The notes under the pieces: model-generated | Told to the model about the DNA's origin: nothing | Databases searched by the model: none | Seen by the model: the letters and a program-made list of their open reading frames with translations, nothing else | In this document: positions 43,985 through 52,553 of the stretch, piece after piece | Numbering within the stretch: position 1 is the stretch's first letter | Layout: every line of letters starts with the position of its first letter | Program-made: the position numbers and the translations under genes | Source of the DNA: Solirhodobacter olei | GTDB lineage: Bacteria > Pseudomonadota > Alphaproteobacteria > Rhodobacterales > Rhodobacteraceae | Assembly: GCF_004010155.1 (NCBI RefSeq) | Contig: NZ_RRYH01000008.1 | Coordinates: 1-64,000, forward strand | DNA: 64,000 nt | Reading direction: 5' to 3'

Positions 43985-44284
43985 TTACCGGTCGTACCAG
44001 TCCTCGTGCCATTCGTGACGGTGGTGCCAACGTTCCCAGCGGCGGTGGTGATGGTGGCGGTGCCAGCGCCGCGGCGGGGCGATGTAATAGGTCCGGGGCT
44101 CGTAAACCCGCGTCCGGCCGTAGCCATAGGGGTTGGTGTTGCCGATGATGGTGCCGAGGATCACACCCCCGGCGAAGGCCCGGCCGCGGCCGTCATTGGC
44201 CTGGGCGGGACTGGCGGCCACGCCGACGCTGGCGGCGGTCGCGGCTGCAAGGGCAATGGCCGTGAATTTCGTGCGCAGGGTCAT
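43985..44284 (-). CDS. Small secreted protein with His/Trp/Arg-rich tail (1)
   Basis: A 99-residue protein of unknown function. A signal peptide (hydrophobic AIALAAATAASVGVAA, cut after about residue 29) is followed by NDGRGRAFAGGVILGTIIGN, a glycine-rich hydrophobic piece. A strongly basic aromatic tail (about residues 73-99) is very rich in His, Arg and Trp and may bind metal or anions. It resembles the neighbour at 44327-44611 in architecture. No family could be named. Confidence 0.75.
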   Translation of the reverse strand: MTLRTKFTAIALAAATAASVGVAASPAQANDGRGRAFAGGVILGTIIGNTNPYGYGRTRVYEPRTYYIAPPRRWHRHHHHRRWERWHHRHEWHEDWYDR

Positions 44285-44326
44285 CTCATCTCTCCTCTTG
44301 ATTTGTCTGGGTATCGGGACGCGGGC

Positions 44327-44611
44327 TCAGTGCCAGTCGCGGTGGTCCCGCCAGTCGCGGTGGCGCCACCAGTCGCGGCGGTCGCGCTCGCGAAAGCGCG
44401 GCTCCGGCATCGGGCGCGCATCGCGATAGGCGACGGTGTGGCGGTGCTCGCCACCGTTGGCGGCATTGGCGATGATCGCCACCGCGGCGGCGCCGGCGAG
44501 CAGCTTGATGAACGTGCCGTCATCGGCCCGGGCCGGGGCGGCCGCGAAGCCGGACAGCGCGATGGCCGCCGCGGCGGCGGTGGTCAGCGGAAGCATCCTG
44601 AGCTTGGTCAT
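44327..44611 (-). CDS. Small secreted protein with His/Trp/Arg-rich tail (2)
   Basis: A 94-residue protein of unknown function with the same plan as its neighbour: signal peptide ending in APARA (about residue 29), then DDGTFIKLLAGAAAVAIIAN, a short hydrophobic piece, then a tail made of repeated D/R-W-R-H-R units (about residues 76-94). It is 42 bases upstream of the first gene on the same strand; probably one transcript. Likely a duplicated pair, though the tails have diverged. Confidence 0.75.
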   Translation of the reverse strand: MTKLRMLPLTTAAAAAIALSGFAAAPARADDGTFIKLLAGAAAVAIIANAANGGEHRHTVAYRDARPMPEPRFRERDRRDWWRHRDWRDHRDWH

Positions 44612-44813
44612 CCTGGGTCCTTTCGGTTACCGGCCCTTGGCGCGTCTTTCGCCTGGCCGGTGCGCGGCGTCGCAGCACGCGGTGCCGCCGATGAACCCGA
44701 GATGCGCCCCCTCCCCCCCGCCACGCAATAACGGGGCGCTGTTATGCGATAACAGTGCGGGCAACCGCCCATTGTTATTGAATTTCAAATCCTGAACGGG
44801 CAACTCTTCGCCC

Positions 44814-45125
44814 ATGACCCGCAAAACCCGCCTCCGCCCGCTCCTCGCCGCCCCGCTGGTCGCGCTCACGCTCGCCGCGGCGGCACCGGCCCACGCGAAC
44901 TGCTTCGCCGACTACAAGGCGAAGAAGGAAAACCCGCTGCGCCTCAGCTACGGCGTGATCCAGCTCTCCGGCGGCGCCTGCGCCAGCACGGCGGCCGCCC
45001 GGCCAGAAGTTGCGCATCGCATCGCCCGAGGGGGCTGGACCTTGCTCGCGGTCCTGTCCATCTTCGGTCCCGATGGGCTTGCGCAAAGGAAGGCCAATGC
45101 CGGGGCCAATTACCTCCGCTACTGA
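44814..45125 (+). CDS. Small exported protein of unknown function
   Basis: A 103-residue protein with a signal peptide (LLAAPLVALTLAAAAPAHA, cut near residue 28) and mature start NCFADYKAKKENPLRLSYG. The mature part contains two cysteines (NCFADY, GGACAS) and a hydrophobic helix GGWTLLAVLSIFG. Similar short proteins are found in Rhodobacteraceae but no function is known to me. It overlaps the start of the next gene by 29 bases, so the two are probably translated together. Confidence 0.75.
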   Translation: MTRKTRLRPLLAAPLVALTLAAAAPAHANCFADYKAKKENPLRLSYGVIQLSGGACASTAAARPEVAHRIARGGWTLLAVLSIFGPDGLAQRKANAGANYLRY

Positions 45126-45801
45126 AAGCCTCCGCGCGGGCAACCGCGTGGTGGCCTTCGGCATCATCGCCATCGTCGCCATCCTCGGCGCCGCGGCGGT
45201 GTTCCTGTTCCTGAACCTGCCCTCGGCCGACGCCTTCAACACGCGGGTCGAGCAAATCTTTACCCAGAACAACGCGCTGACCACCGGCACCGACATCCAG
45301 CTGCTGGAGATCCTCGCCCAGTCCGGCACCGCCTTCGCAGGTGTGCTTGCCTCCTACCGCGAGGTGATCTTCGTCCTGCTGGTCTTTTCCACCGCGCTCC
45401 TTGTCGCCTCGCTGGTGTTCCTGGTCACGATCATCTCGCAGAACCGCCGCATCTCGGCGATCCAGGCGACCGGCATCCAGGTCTCCTCGCTACTGATCAG
45501 CCGGGCGGAGAACACGGTCTATCTCAACAACCTCGAATTCAAGCTGACGCTGGCCGCGATCGAGACGCTGGCCGCCCTCGCGGAGGCCCGGATGGACGAT
45601 GACGTGCTCTCCGGCGCCGAGCTGGAGGGCCTGATCTCCGGCAGGCCCGCCTCCGACTGCGAGGAGGCGGCCGGCGCAACCCGCATCAAGCGCCTGCGCG
45701 ACACGCTCGGCAACCAGATCGTATCCGAGCTGCTGGTCAAGAACATCGCCCGGCGCGGCTACATGCTGGCCGTCGACAAGGACGCGATCCGCATGGTCTG
45801 A
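45097..45801 (+). CDS. Two-helix membrane protein with C-terminal winged-helix-like domain
   Basis: A 234-residue protein not assigned to a named family. Two membrane segments are at about residues 18-41 and 88-112, enclosing a loop of about 45 residues. The cytoplasmic C-terminal part (about 139-226) has the spacing of an OmpR-type winged helix: VYLNNLEFKLTLAAIETLAA, then DDVLSGAELEGLI, then RIKRLRDTLG and ARRGYMLAV, which parallel the LT..E, recognition-helix and GY-L features of Trans_reg_C domains. The ATG at 45097 has AAGGA 6 bases upstream. It may be a membrane-bound regulator; DNA binding is inference. Confidence 0.6.
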   Translation: MPGPITSATESLRAGNRVVAFGIIAIVAILGAAAVFLFLNLPSADAFNTRVEQIFTQNNALTTGTDIQLLEILAQSGTAFAGVLASYREVIFVLLVFSTALLVASLVFLVTIISQNRRISAIQATGIQVSSLLISRAENTVYLNNLEFKLTLAAIETLAALAEARMDDDVLSGAELEGLISGRPASDCEEAAGATRIKRLRDTLGNQIVSELLVKNIARRGYMLAVDKDAIRMV

Positions 45802-45909
45802 CCGGGGTCCGGGGCAGCTCCCCGGCGCCCCCCATGGCTTGCACCGCCCCGGCGATGCCCCTATACGCCCCCCTTCGACTTGGCCGCTCAGGCTCCGGGG
45901 GATTCGCCG

Positions 45910-47007
45910 ATGCTCCAGACGCCCTATTACCTTCTCGACCGCGCCGCGATTGCGCGCAACATGGCCGTGCTCGACCGGCTGCAGGCCGCCTCCGGCGCCC
46001 GGGCGCTGCTGGCGCTCAAATGCTTCGCCACATGGCCGGTCTTCGACAGCATGCGCCCGCACATGGCCGGCACGACCTCCTCTTCCCTCTTCGAGCTGCG
46101 GCTGGGGCGCGAGAAATTCGGCGGCGAGACGCATGCCTATTCCGTCGCCTGGGCCGATCACGAGATCGACGAGGCGGTGGGCTACGCCGACAAGATCATC
46201 TTCAACTCGATCTCCCAGCTCGACCGCCACGGCGCGCGCGCGGCGGGCATCGCCACCGGCCTCCGGCTGAACCCGCGCTTCTCCACCTCGGGCTTCGACC
46301 TCGCCGACCCGGCCCGCCCGTTCTCGCGCCTCGGCGAATGGGACGTGACGAAGCTCCTCGCCGTCGCCGACCGGATCTCCGGCGTGATGATCCACTACAA
46401 CTGCGAGAACGCCGATTTCGCCCTCTTCGACGCACAGCTATCCCGGATCGAGGCGGAATTCGCGCCGCTGCTCGAACAGCTCGACTGGGTCAGCCTCGGC
46501 GGCGGCATCCATTTCACCGCGCCCGGCTACCCGGTCGACGACCTCGCCGCCCGGCTCAAGGCCTTCGCCGCCCGCTTCGGCGTTCAGGTCTACCTCGAAC
46601 CCGGCGAGGCCGCGATCACCAACACCGCCACGCTCGAGGTCACCGTCCTCGACGTGCTGGAGAACGAGAAGAAGCTCGCCATCGTCGACAGCTCGATCGA
46701 GGCCCATATGCTCGACCTGCTGATCTACCGCGAAAACGCCAAGCTCGCCCCCAACGCCGGCCCGCACCGCTACATGGTCTGCGGCAAATCCTGCCTCGCC
46801 GGCGATATCTTCGGCGAATACGCCTTCCCCGAGCCCCTGAAGATCGGAGACCGCCTCTCCATCCTCGACGCGGCCGGTTACACGATGGTCAAGAAAAACT
46901 GGTTCAACGGCGTGAAGATGCCCGCGATCGCGATCCGCGAGCTCGACGGCTCCATCTCGCTCGCCCGCGATTTCGGATACGAGGACTACCGCGCGAGCCT
47001 CGGCTGA
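45910..47007 (+). CDS. nspC: Carboxynorspermidine/carboxyspermidine decarboxylase
   Basis: PLP-dependent decarboxylase that gives (nor)spermidine in the alternative polyamine route. The 365-residue protein is of the alanine-racemase fold; ALLALKCFATWPVF holds the PLP lysine, VMIHYNCEN, VSLGGGIHFTAPGYP and YLEPGEAAI are substrate/PLP elements, and GKSCLAGDIFGEY carries the catalytic cysteine. The ATG at 45910 has GGGGGA 7 bases upstream; an earlier TTG lacks family sequence. It is followed by the dehydrogenase that makes its substrate. Confidence 0.95.
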   Translation: MLQTPYYLLDRAAIARNMAVLDRLQAASGARALLALKCFATWPVFDSMRPHMAGTTSSSLFELRLGREKFGGETHAYSVAWADHEIDEAVGYADKIIFNSISQLDRHGARAAGIATGLRLNPRFSTSGFDLADPARPFSRLGEWDVTKLLAVADRISGVMIHYNCENADFALFDAQLSRIEAEFAPLLEQLDWVSLGGGIHFTAPGYPVDDLAARLKAFAARFGVQVYLEPGEAAITNTATLEVTVLDVLENEKKLAIVDSSIEAHMLDLLIYRENAKLAPNAGPHRYMVCGKSCLAGDIFGEYAFPEPLKIGDRLSILDAAGYTMVKKNWFNGVKMPAIAIRELDGSISLARDFGYEDYRASLG

Positions 47008-47045
47008 GGCCCGCCCAGAGACAGGAACGCAAGGAGGTTTCGGCG

Positions 47046-48284
47046 ATGAAACGGAACGTGCTGATCATCGGCGCCGGCGGCGTGGCCCAGGTCGTGGCGC
47101 ATAAATGCGCGCAAGCCAACGACCGGCTGGGCGATCTGCACATCGCCTCCCGCACCCTGTCGAAATGCCAGGCCGTCATCGCCTCGGTGAAGGAAAAGGG
47201 CGCGATGAAGGTGCCGGGCACCTTCGAGGCGCATGAGATCGACGCGATGGACAGCACCGCCGTCGCCGACCTGATCCGCACGACGGGGGCCGAGATCGTC
47301 CTCAACCTCGGCTCCGCCTTCGTCAACATGCATGTGCTGAGCGCTTGCATCGAGACCGGCGCGGCCTATGTCGACACCGCGATCCACGAGGAAGCCGACA
47401 AGATCTGCGAAACCCCGCCCTGGTACGCCAACTACGAGTGGAAGCGCCGCGCCGCCTGCAAGAAGGCGGGCGTGACCGCGGTCCTCGGCGCCGGCTTCGA
47501 TCCGGGCGTCGTGAACGCCTATGCCCGCCTCGCGGTCGATGAGTATTTCGACAAGGTCGACGAGATCGACATCATCGACATCAACGCCGGCTCCCACGGC
47601 AAATGGTTCGCCACCAACTTCGACCCGGAGATCAACTTCCGCGAGTTCACCGGCCAGGTCTGGTCCTGGCAGAACCGGCAATGGGTCTCCAACCAGATGT
47701 TCGAGGTCGGCCACGAATGGGATCTGCCGGTCGTCGGGAAGCAGAAGGCTTACATGACCGGCCATGACGAGGTGCACTCGCTCAGCCAGAACCTCGACGT
47801 GCCGACGGTCCGCTTCTGGATGGGCTTCGGCGAGCGCTACATCCAGGTCTTCACCGTGCTGAAAAACCTCGGGCTGCTGTCCGAACAGCCCGTCACCACC
47901 GCCGAGGGCGACGAGGTCGTGCCGCTGAAGGTCGTCAAGGCCTGCCTGCCCGACCCGGCCTCCCTCGCGCCGACCTACACCGGCAAGACCTGCATCGGCG
48001 ATCTGGTGAAGGGCACGAAGGATGGCAAACCGCACGAGGTGCTGATCTACAACGTCGCCGACCATGCCGAGGCCTATGCCGAGGTCGGAAGCCAGGGCAT
48101 CAGCTACACCGCGGGCGTCCCCGCCGTGGCCGCAGCTCTGCTGATCGCCGACGGCACATGGGACACCGGCGACATGCGCAATATCGAGGACCTGCCGCCC
48201 AGGCCCTTCCTGAAGCTTCTGGGCGAGATCGGCCTGCCCTCCCGCATCCGCGACGAGGAGGGCGACCGCCCCCTGCCGCTCTGA
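47046..48284 (+). CDS. Carboxynorspermidine/carboxyspermidine dehydrogenase (saccharopine dehydrogenase family)
   Basis: A 412-residue NADPH enzyme that couples putrescine or diaminopropane with aspartate semialdehyde to form the carboxy-polyamine. The dinucleotide motif is VLIIGAGGVAQVVAHKC at the N-terminus; VLNLGSAFVNMHVL, AAYVDTAIHEE and VLGAGFDPGVVNAYARLA are saccharopine-dehydrogenase features. AAGGAGG stands 9 bases before the ATG. With nspC it forms the complete alternative spermidine pathway, used by alphaproteobacteria lacking the SAM-decarboxylase route. Confidence 0.93.
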   Translation: MKRNVLIIGAGGVAQVVAHKCAQANDRLGDLHIASRTLSKCQAVIASVKEKGAMKVPGTFEAHEIDAMDSTAVADLIRTTGAEIVLNLGSAFVNMHVLSACIETGAAYVDTAIHEEADKICETPPWYANYEWKRRAACKKAGVTAVLGAGFDPGVVNAYARLAVDEYFDKVDEIDIIDINAGSHGKWFATNFDPEINFREFTGQVWSWQNRQWVSNQMFEVGHEWDLPVVGKQKAYMTGHDEVHSLSQNLDVPTVRFWMGFGERYIQVFTVLKNLGLLSEQPVTTAEGDEVVPLKVVKACLPDPASLAPTYTGKTCIGDLVKGTKDGKPHEVLIYNVADHAEAYAEVGSQGISYTAGVPAVAAALLIADGTWDTGDMRNIEDLPPRPFLKLLGEIGLPSRIRDEEGDRPLPL

Positions 48285-48384
48285 GCTCGGCCCCCGGATC
48301 CGCGCCATTTCGCCGGACACGCTTGCAAACCGCGGCGTGCTGTCCGATCCATGGCGCGGAACCGCGTTGGGGGGGGAGGCCCGG

Positions 48385-49647
48385 ATGAGCGACAGAACCA
48401 TGCCCTGGATCGGCACGACCGGAAGCGACCTCACCACCCGGGCGACCCACCGCGACTGGCTGATGGGCGAGGCCCGCGGCCTCATCGCCTTCTTCCAGCG
48501 CGAGAGCCTGAACCCGAAGGGCGGCTTCTTCGCCCTTGATGACGCGGGCGATCCCCTGCCGCCTGACGCCGAGGGCCGGCAGGTAAGGCATCTGCATGAG
48601 ACCACGCGCATGGTCCATTGCTTCGCGCTGGCCCATCTCATGGGCCTGCCGGGCGCCGACCGGATGATCGACCACGGGATGGCCTTCCTCGCCTCCCGCC
48701 ACCGCGACGCGGAACAGGGCGGCTGGTTCTGGTCGGTCGCGGACGACGGGCCGGTGGACGCCTCCAAGCAGGCCTATGGCCATGCCTTCGTCCTCCTCGC
48801 CGGGGCGTCGGCGAAGGTCGTGGGACACCCCGACGCCGACACACTGATCGCGGAGGCGACCGAGGTCATCCGCACCCGCTTCTGGGACGACAACGCCGGC
48901 GCCATGACCGAGGAATACACCGCCGACTGGCAGCCCCTCGGCCCCTACCGCGGTCAGAACTCCAACATGCATTCGACCGAGGCCCTCATGGCCGCCTTCG
49001 AGGCAACGGGCGACCGGATGTACCTCACCATGGCCGAGCGCATCGCCTCGCTCATCATCGACCGCCACGCCCGCGCCGAGGGCTGGCGCGTGGCCGAGCA
49101 TTTCCGCGCCGACTGGAGCGTGGACCGCGATTACGAGGGTGACCCGATGTTCCGCCCCGCCGGCACCACCCCCGGCCATGCCCTGGAATGGAGCCGCCTG
49201 CTCAACCAGCTTCACGAGCTTGGCGGCCGCCGGCACGGCTGGATGATAGAGGCCGCCCGCGCCCTCTTCCTCCACACCTGCGAGATCGGCTGGGACGCGG
49301 CCCGCGGCGGTTTCTACTACACGCTCGACTGGAACGACCGGCCAGGCCGGTCCGACCGCTACTGGTGGCCCTGCGCCGAGGGCATCGGCGCGGCGGCGAC
49401 CCTGCGCCAGACCGGCGGTGATGCGCGGTTCGAGGAATGGTATCGCCGGATCTGGGATTTCACAGCCCGCCACCTGATCGACCCCAGGGGCAGCTGGCAC
49501 CCCGAGCTCGACGACGCCCTCGCCCCGGTCTCCCGCGTCTTTGTCGGCAAGCCCGACCTCTACCACGCGCTGCAGGCCTGCCTGATCCCGGTGCTGCCCG
49601 CGACCGGCAGCGTCAGCCGGGGCCTGGCCGCGATGGCCGAGGGCTGA
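48385..49647 (+). CDS. AGE-family sugar isomerase/epimerase
   Basis: A 420-residue alpha6/alpha6-barrel protein of the N-acylglucosamine 2-epimerase family, which includes mannose isomerase and YihS. Barrel landmarks are GLIAFFQRESLNPKGGFF, ETTRMVHCFALAHLMG, KQAYGHAFVLLAGA, NSNMHSTEALMAAFEATGD and TTPGHALEWSRLLNQ with active-site histidines. The ATG at 48385 has GGGGAGG 5 bases upstream. Lack of a substrate-specific neighbour leaves the sugar open; an aldose-ketose isomerase for mannose/glucose is the likeliest. Confidence 0.88.
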   Translation: MSDRTMPWIGTTGSDLTTRATHRDWLMGEARGLIAFFQRESLNPKGGFFALDDAGDPLPPDAEGRQVRHLHETTRMVHCFALAHLMGLPGADRMIDHGMAFLASRHRDAEQGGWFWSVADDGPVDASKQAYGHAFVLLAGASAKVVGHPDADTLIAEATEVIRTRFWDDNAGAMTEEYTADWQPLGPYRGQNSNMHSTEALMAAFEATGDRMYLTMAERIASLIIDRHARAEGWRVAEHFRADWSVDRDYEGDPMFRPAGTTPGHALEWSRLLNQLHELGGRRHGWMIEAARALFLHTCEIGWDAARGGFYYTLDWNDRPGRSDRYWWPCAEGIGAAATLRQTGGDARFEEWYRRIWDFTARHLIDPRGSWHPELDDALAPVSRVFVGKPDLYHALQACLIPVLPATGSVSRGLAAMAEG

Positions 49648-49753
49648 CCGCGCCCCGCCGCCCGCGCAGTCTCCACTTGGAATCGCGCCCGCCGCGCTAC
49701 TTTCATGGGCAGGCGGCCCGCAATGGCCGTCACCAAACGCGGAGGAGTACCAT

Positions 49754-50134
49754 ATGATACGTCACGTCGCCGTCGTTACCGCACTCGCCATCGCCCTGCC
49801 TGCCATGGCATTTGCCGACCCAGCCATGGTCATGAGCAGCGCGAAGGGCAAGATCCTGACCGACGCACAGGGCATGGCGCTCTACACGTTCTCCAAAGAT
49901 TCCAAGGACAAATCCGCCTGCACCGGCGGCTGCGCCGCGCTCTGGCCGCCGCTCAAGGCCTCCGCCTCCGACAAGGCGACCGGGCACTATTCCGTCTTCA
50001 AGCGCCCTGACGGGACCATGCAATGGGCCTATGAGGGCAAACCGCTCTATACCTTCGTCCAGGACAAGAAGAAGGCCGACCCCACCGGCGACGGCTTCCG
50101 CGGCGTCTGGCACGTCGCCAAGCCTGCCGGCTGA
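49754..50134 (+). CDS. Exported COG4315-type repeat protein (YxFxxD repeat)
   Basis: A 126-residue secreted protein with a signal peptide (TALAIALPAMAFA, cleavage near residue 22). Two repeat units have the pattern GxxLYTF-x-D: GMALYTFSKDSKDKSACTGG and GKPLYTFVQDKKKADPTG. The cysteine pair in CTGGCAALWPPL is conserved in the family. The first mature residue is not cysteine, so it is probably periplasmic and not a lipoprotein. Function is unknown. GGAGGAG precedes the ATG. Confidence 0.9.
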   Translation: MIRHVAVVTALAIALPAMAFADPAMVMSSAKGKILTDAQGMALYTFSKDSKDKSACTGGCAALWPPLKASASDKATGHYSVFKRPDGTMQWAYEGKPLYTFVQDKKKADPTGDGFRGVWHVAKPAG

Positions 50135-50177
50135 CGATCCGCCTGCCCGCGGCGCGCCGGAGCGTGCGCACAGCAAA

Positions 50178-50203
50178 GTGTCCGGCCGGGGCAGGCCGGA
50201 CAC
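50178..50203 (-). terminator. Hairpin downstream of tRNA-Arg
   Basis: Perfect 10-bp stem GTGTCCGGCC/GGCCGGACAC with a six-base loop, followed by TTTGCTG on the minus strand. It separates the tRNA gene from the convergent repeat-protein gene. Confidence 0.7.
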
Positions 50204-50240
50204 GCCACCCCTGTCATGGGATCCGACAACTTAGGGAAAA

Positions 50241-50316
50241 TGGCGGCCCCGATAGGATTCGAACCTATGACCTACCGCTTAGGAGGCGGTCGCTCTATCC
50301 CCTGAGCTACGGGGCC
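50241..50316 (-). tRNA. tRNA-Arg (anticodon CCT)
   Basis: The minus strand folds as a full cloverleaf of 76 bases: acceptor GGCCCCG/CGGGGCC, D-loop GCTCAGGGGATAGAGC, anticodon stem ACCGC/GCGGT around the loop CTCCTAA, and TPsiC arm ATAGGTTCGAATCCTAT. The discriminator G and the 3' CCA are encoded. The anticodon CCT reads AGG codons. Confidence 0.97.
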
Positions 50317-50383
50317 GCGCGCTGCCCTTGTGCCGTCAAAACGCGCTCGGCGCAACTGCCCGCGTCTCGGCGACGCGAAACGA

Positions 50384-52270
50384 TCAGCGGGCCAGCCCGT
50401 CGAAGGCGCCGGCAAGCTGGTCGGCATATCTCTTCCACGAGGCGGAGCTGCCGCGGTAGACCGCCTGCCGCACCTGCCGCTGAGAGCTTGTCAGCACCCC
50501 GCGCCGGTTCCGCTGCGGCTGCAGGCAGGCGTCCTGCCAGTCGAGGCCAAGTCGGCAGACGAGCGTCCGCGTCTCCTCCTCCTGATTCTCGGTGAGGCTG
50601 TCGTAATCCACGTCGATCACCTGGCCGGGAAACTCTGCCCGCCAGAAATCCATCAGTTCGGCATAAAGCCGGTAATAGGCCACGACGTCCTTCAGATCGT
50701 AGCAATAGCCAAGGCCAGTGGTCGAAAAGTAGTGCCGGAAGTTCGACCAGCAGACCGCCGCGGGATCGCGCGTCACATGCACGATCCGCGCCTCCGGCAG
50801 GGCGGCCCGGATCAGCCCTATGTACCTGAAATTATTCGGCATCTTGTCGGTCAGGTACGGGGCAGCCCCGGCCGTGGCCGAGGCCCGCTCCAGATAGGCC
50901 GCGCGAAAGGCCTGCAGGGCCTCCGCGGTCGGCGGCTGCGCCCCGGTCGCCAGCGCAGCGCCGAAGCGGTCGACATGGGGCAGCTCGCCGCCGCCGGCCA
51001 GTTCGGAATGGCAGGTCAGGATCTGCTCGATCAGCGTCGTCCCCGAGCGTGGCATCCCGAGGATGAAGATCGGGACGACCCCGGCGGGCGTTTCCGGCGC
51101 CGGCGCCGATCGCAACCCGGCCGCCGCCGCGCGGATCGAAGCGAAGAAGGCGGCATCCTCAGCGAAGTCATACCCCAGAATGTCCTTGCGCAGGGCATTG
51201 CCCTCGCTCAGCCGTGCGAAGGCGGTGCCGAGATCACCGATATCCTCATAGGCCTTGGCCAGCGCGAAACAGAGGTAGCAGCGGTCCTGCGGCCCTGTCC
51301 CCTCCGCGGCATAAAGCCCTTCCATAGCCGCCAGTTCCGGCCGGTCCGGCTGGAACTGCACAAGCGCACTCAGATGCCTGTAGGTTTCGGCATGGCCGGG
51401 CTGCAGCGCCAGAACCCGCCGATAGCAGGCCTCGGCCTCGTCGAACGCACCCATCCCGTCCAGCGCGATGCCGAGGTTGCGCAGGGTCATCGGGTCATTC
51501 GGCGCCAGCTCGAGCGCCCGCCGGTAGCTTTCGACAGCGGCCTCCACCGCGCCCATCTCCTTCAGCGTGTTGCCGAGGTTGATCTGCGCCGACACGTGGC
51601 CCGGCGCGAGCGCCAGCGCCCGTCGGTAGCACTCCGCCGCATCCTCCAGATCACCGCGTGTCATCAGGGCCGTACCGAGACTGGAATACGCGCCGGCGTA
51701 ATCCGGCTTCAGCGCAATCGCCCGGCGCGCCGCCTCGATCGCGCCGTCAATGTCGCCCAGCTCCTGAAGCGCATTGCCGAGATTGCCGAGCGCCTCAGCG
51801 AAGTCGGGCTTCAGCGCGATGGCCCGCCGGTAGCACTCCACCGCGGCCTCCAGCTTGCCTTGCTCGAACAGCAGGTTGGCAAGGTTGTTCTGGGTATCGC
51901 AATCCTCGGGGTTCAGCGCCGCCGCGCGCTGAAAGGCGGCCTCGGCCTCGGCCCGCCGTCCCAGCCGCAGGTTGATCACGCCCCGCATGTTCCAGAGCGT
52001 GAAGGACTCCGGATGCCGCGCCGTCAGGGCCTCAGCCTGGGCAAGCGCCGGCCCCGGCCGGCCCATCTGGAAAAGCTGCGCGATCTGGTCCAGCGCGGCG
52101 CGCGGCGGGTCCCCCACCGGCCCCAGCCGGGCAAAGGCCTCCCGGGCGCGCGCATTGCCCGGAAAGGCAGCCAGCACGTCCTGATACAGCCGCCGGGCGG
52201 CGTCAAGTTCGCCGCGGCGCTCGCAGGCCTTCGCCCGCAGCAGCGTCTCGCTCACGTTCATCCTGGGCAT
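50384..52270 (-). CDS. TPR-repeat sulfotransferase
   Basis: A 628-residue protein with two parts. The first (about residues 1-350) is a row of about nine tetratricopeptide repeats, such as AVECYRRAIALKPDFAEALG and AAECYRRALALAPGHVSAQ. The second is a sulfotransferase domain with the PAPS phosphate-binding loop IFILGMPRSGTTLIEQIL (about 425) and the 3'-phosphate segment VHVTRDPAAVCWSNF (about 505). It would sulfate a sugar, lipid or protein acceptor; the acceptor is unknown. The ATG at 52270 is preferred because AGAGG lies 8 bases before it; another ATG is three codons later. It is divergent from the LacI gene. Confidence 0.9.
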   Translation of the reverse strand: MPRMNVSETLLRAKACERRGELDAARRLYQDVLAAFPGNARAREAFARLGPVGDPPRAALDQIAQLFQMGRPGPALAQAEALTARHPESFTLWNMRGVINLRLGRRAEAEAAFQRAAALNPEDCDTQNNLANLLFEQGKLEAAVECYRRAIALKPDFAEALGNLGNALQELGDIDGAIEAARRAIALKPDYAGAYSSLGTALMTRGDLEDAAECYRRALALAPGHVSAQINLGNTLKEMGAVEAAVESYRRALELAPNDPMTLRNLGIALDGMGAFDEAEACYRRVLALQPGHAETYRHLSALVQFQPDRPELAAMEGLYAAEGTGPQDRCYLCFALAKAYEDIGDLGTAFARLSEGNALRKDILGYDFAEDAAFFASIRAAAAGLRSAPAPETPAGVVPIFILGMPRSGTTLIEQILTCHSELAGGGELPHVDRFGAALATGAQPPTAEALQAFRAAYLERASATAGAAPYLTDKMPNNFRYIGLIRAALPEARIVHVTRDPAAVCWSNFRHYFSTTGLGYCYDLKDVVAYYRLYAELMDFWRAEFPGQVIDVDYDSLTENQEEETRTLVCRLGLDWQDACLQPQRNRRGVLTSSQRQVRQAVYRGSSASWKRYADQLAGAFDGLAR

Positions 52271-52508
52271 CGCGGCGGCCTCTCGTCGCCCGGGGTTCTG
52301 CAGACAGGCTTCTCCCGGTTTTGGCGTCAAACGCGGCGCGCTGCAACCCTGGCGCGGCGCCAGCCGAACGAAGCCGGGGCGGGAGAGAAAGCAGCGGTGG
52401 AAGAGGAAGGCAAGGGGGAGTGAATTTGGCCCACCACTCCCCCTCTGGGTCCAGTTCGTCACGGAAAGAGAGCTTGCAGGACGCGCTGGATTCGTTCCGC
52501 CCGTAGGC

Positions 52509-52520
52509 GTTAGCGGTAAC
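52509..52520. promoter_or_regulatory. LacI-type operator-like palindrome 1
   Basis: GTTAGCGGTAAC, a 12-base dyad with one mismatched central pair, in the divergent spacer upstream of the LacI gene. Symmetric GTTAGCGCTAAC-like sites with a central CG are typical for LacI-family repressors. Confidence 0.5.
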
Positions 52521-52553
52521 ATAGCGATACGGATTGGCTTGGACAAGCGGAAG

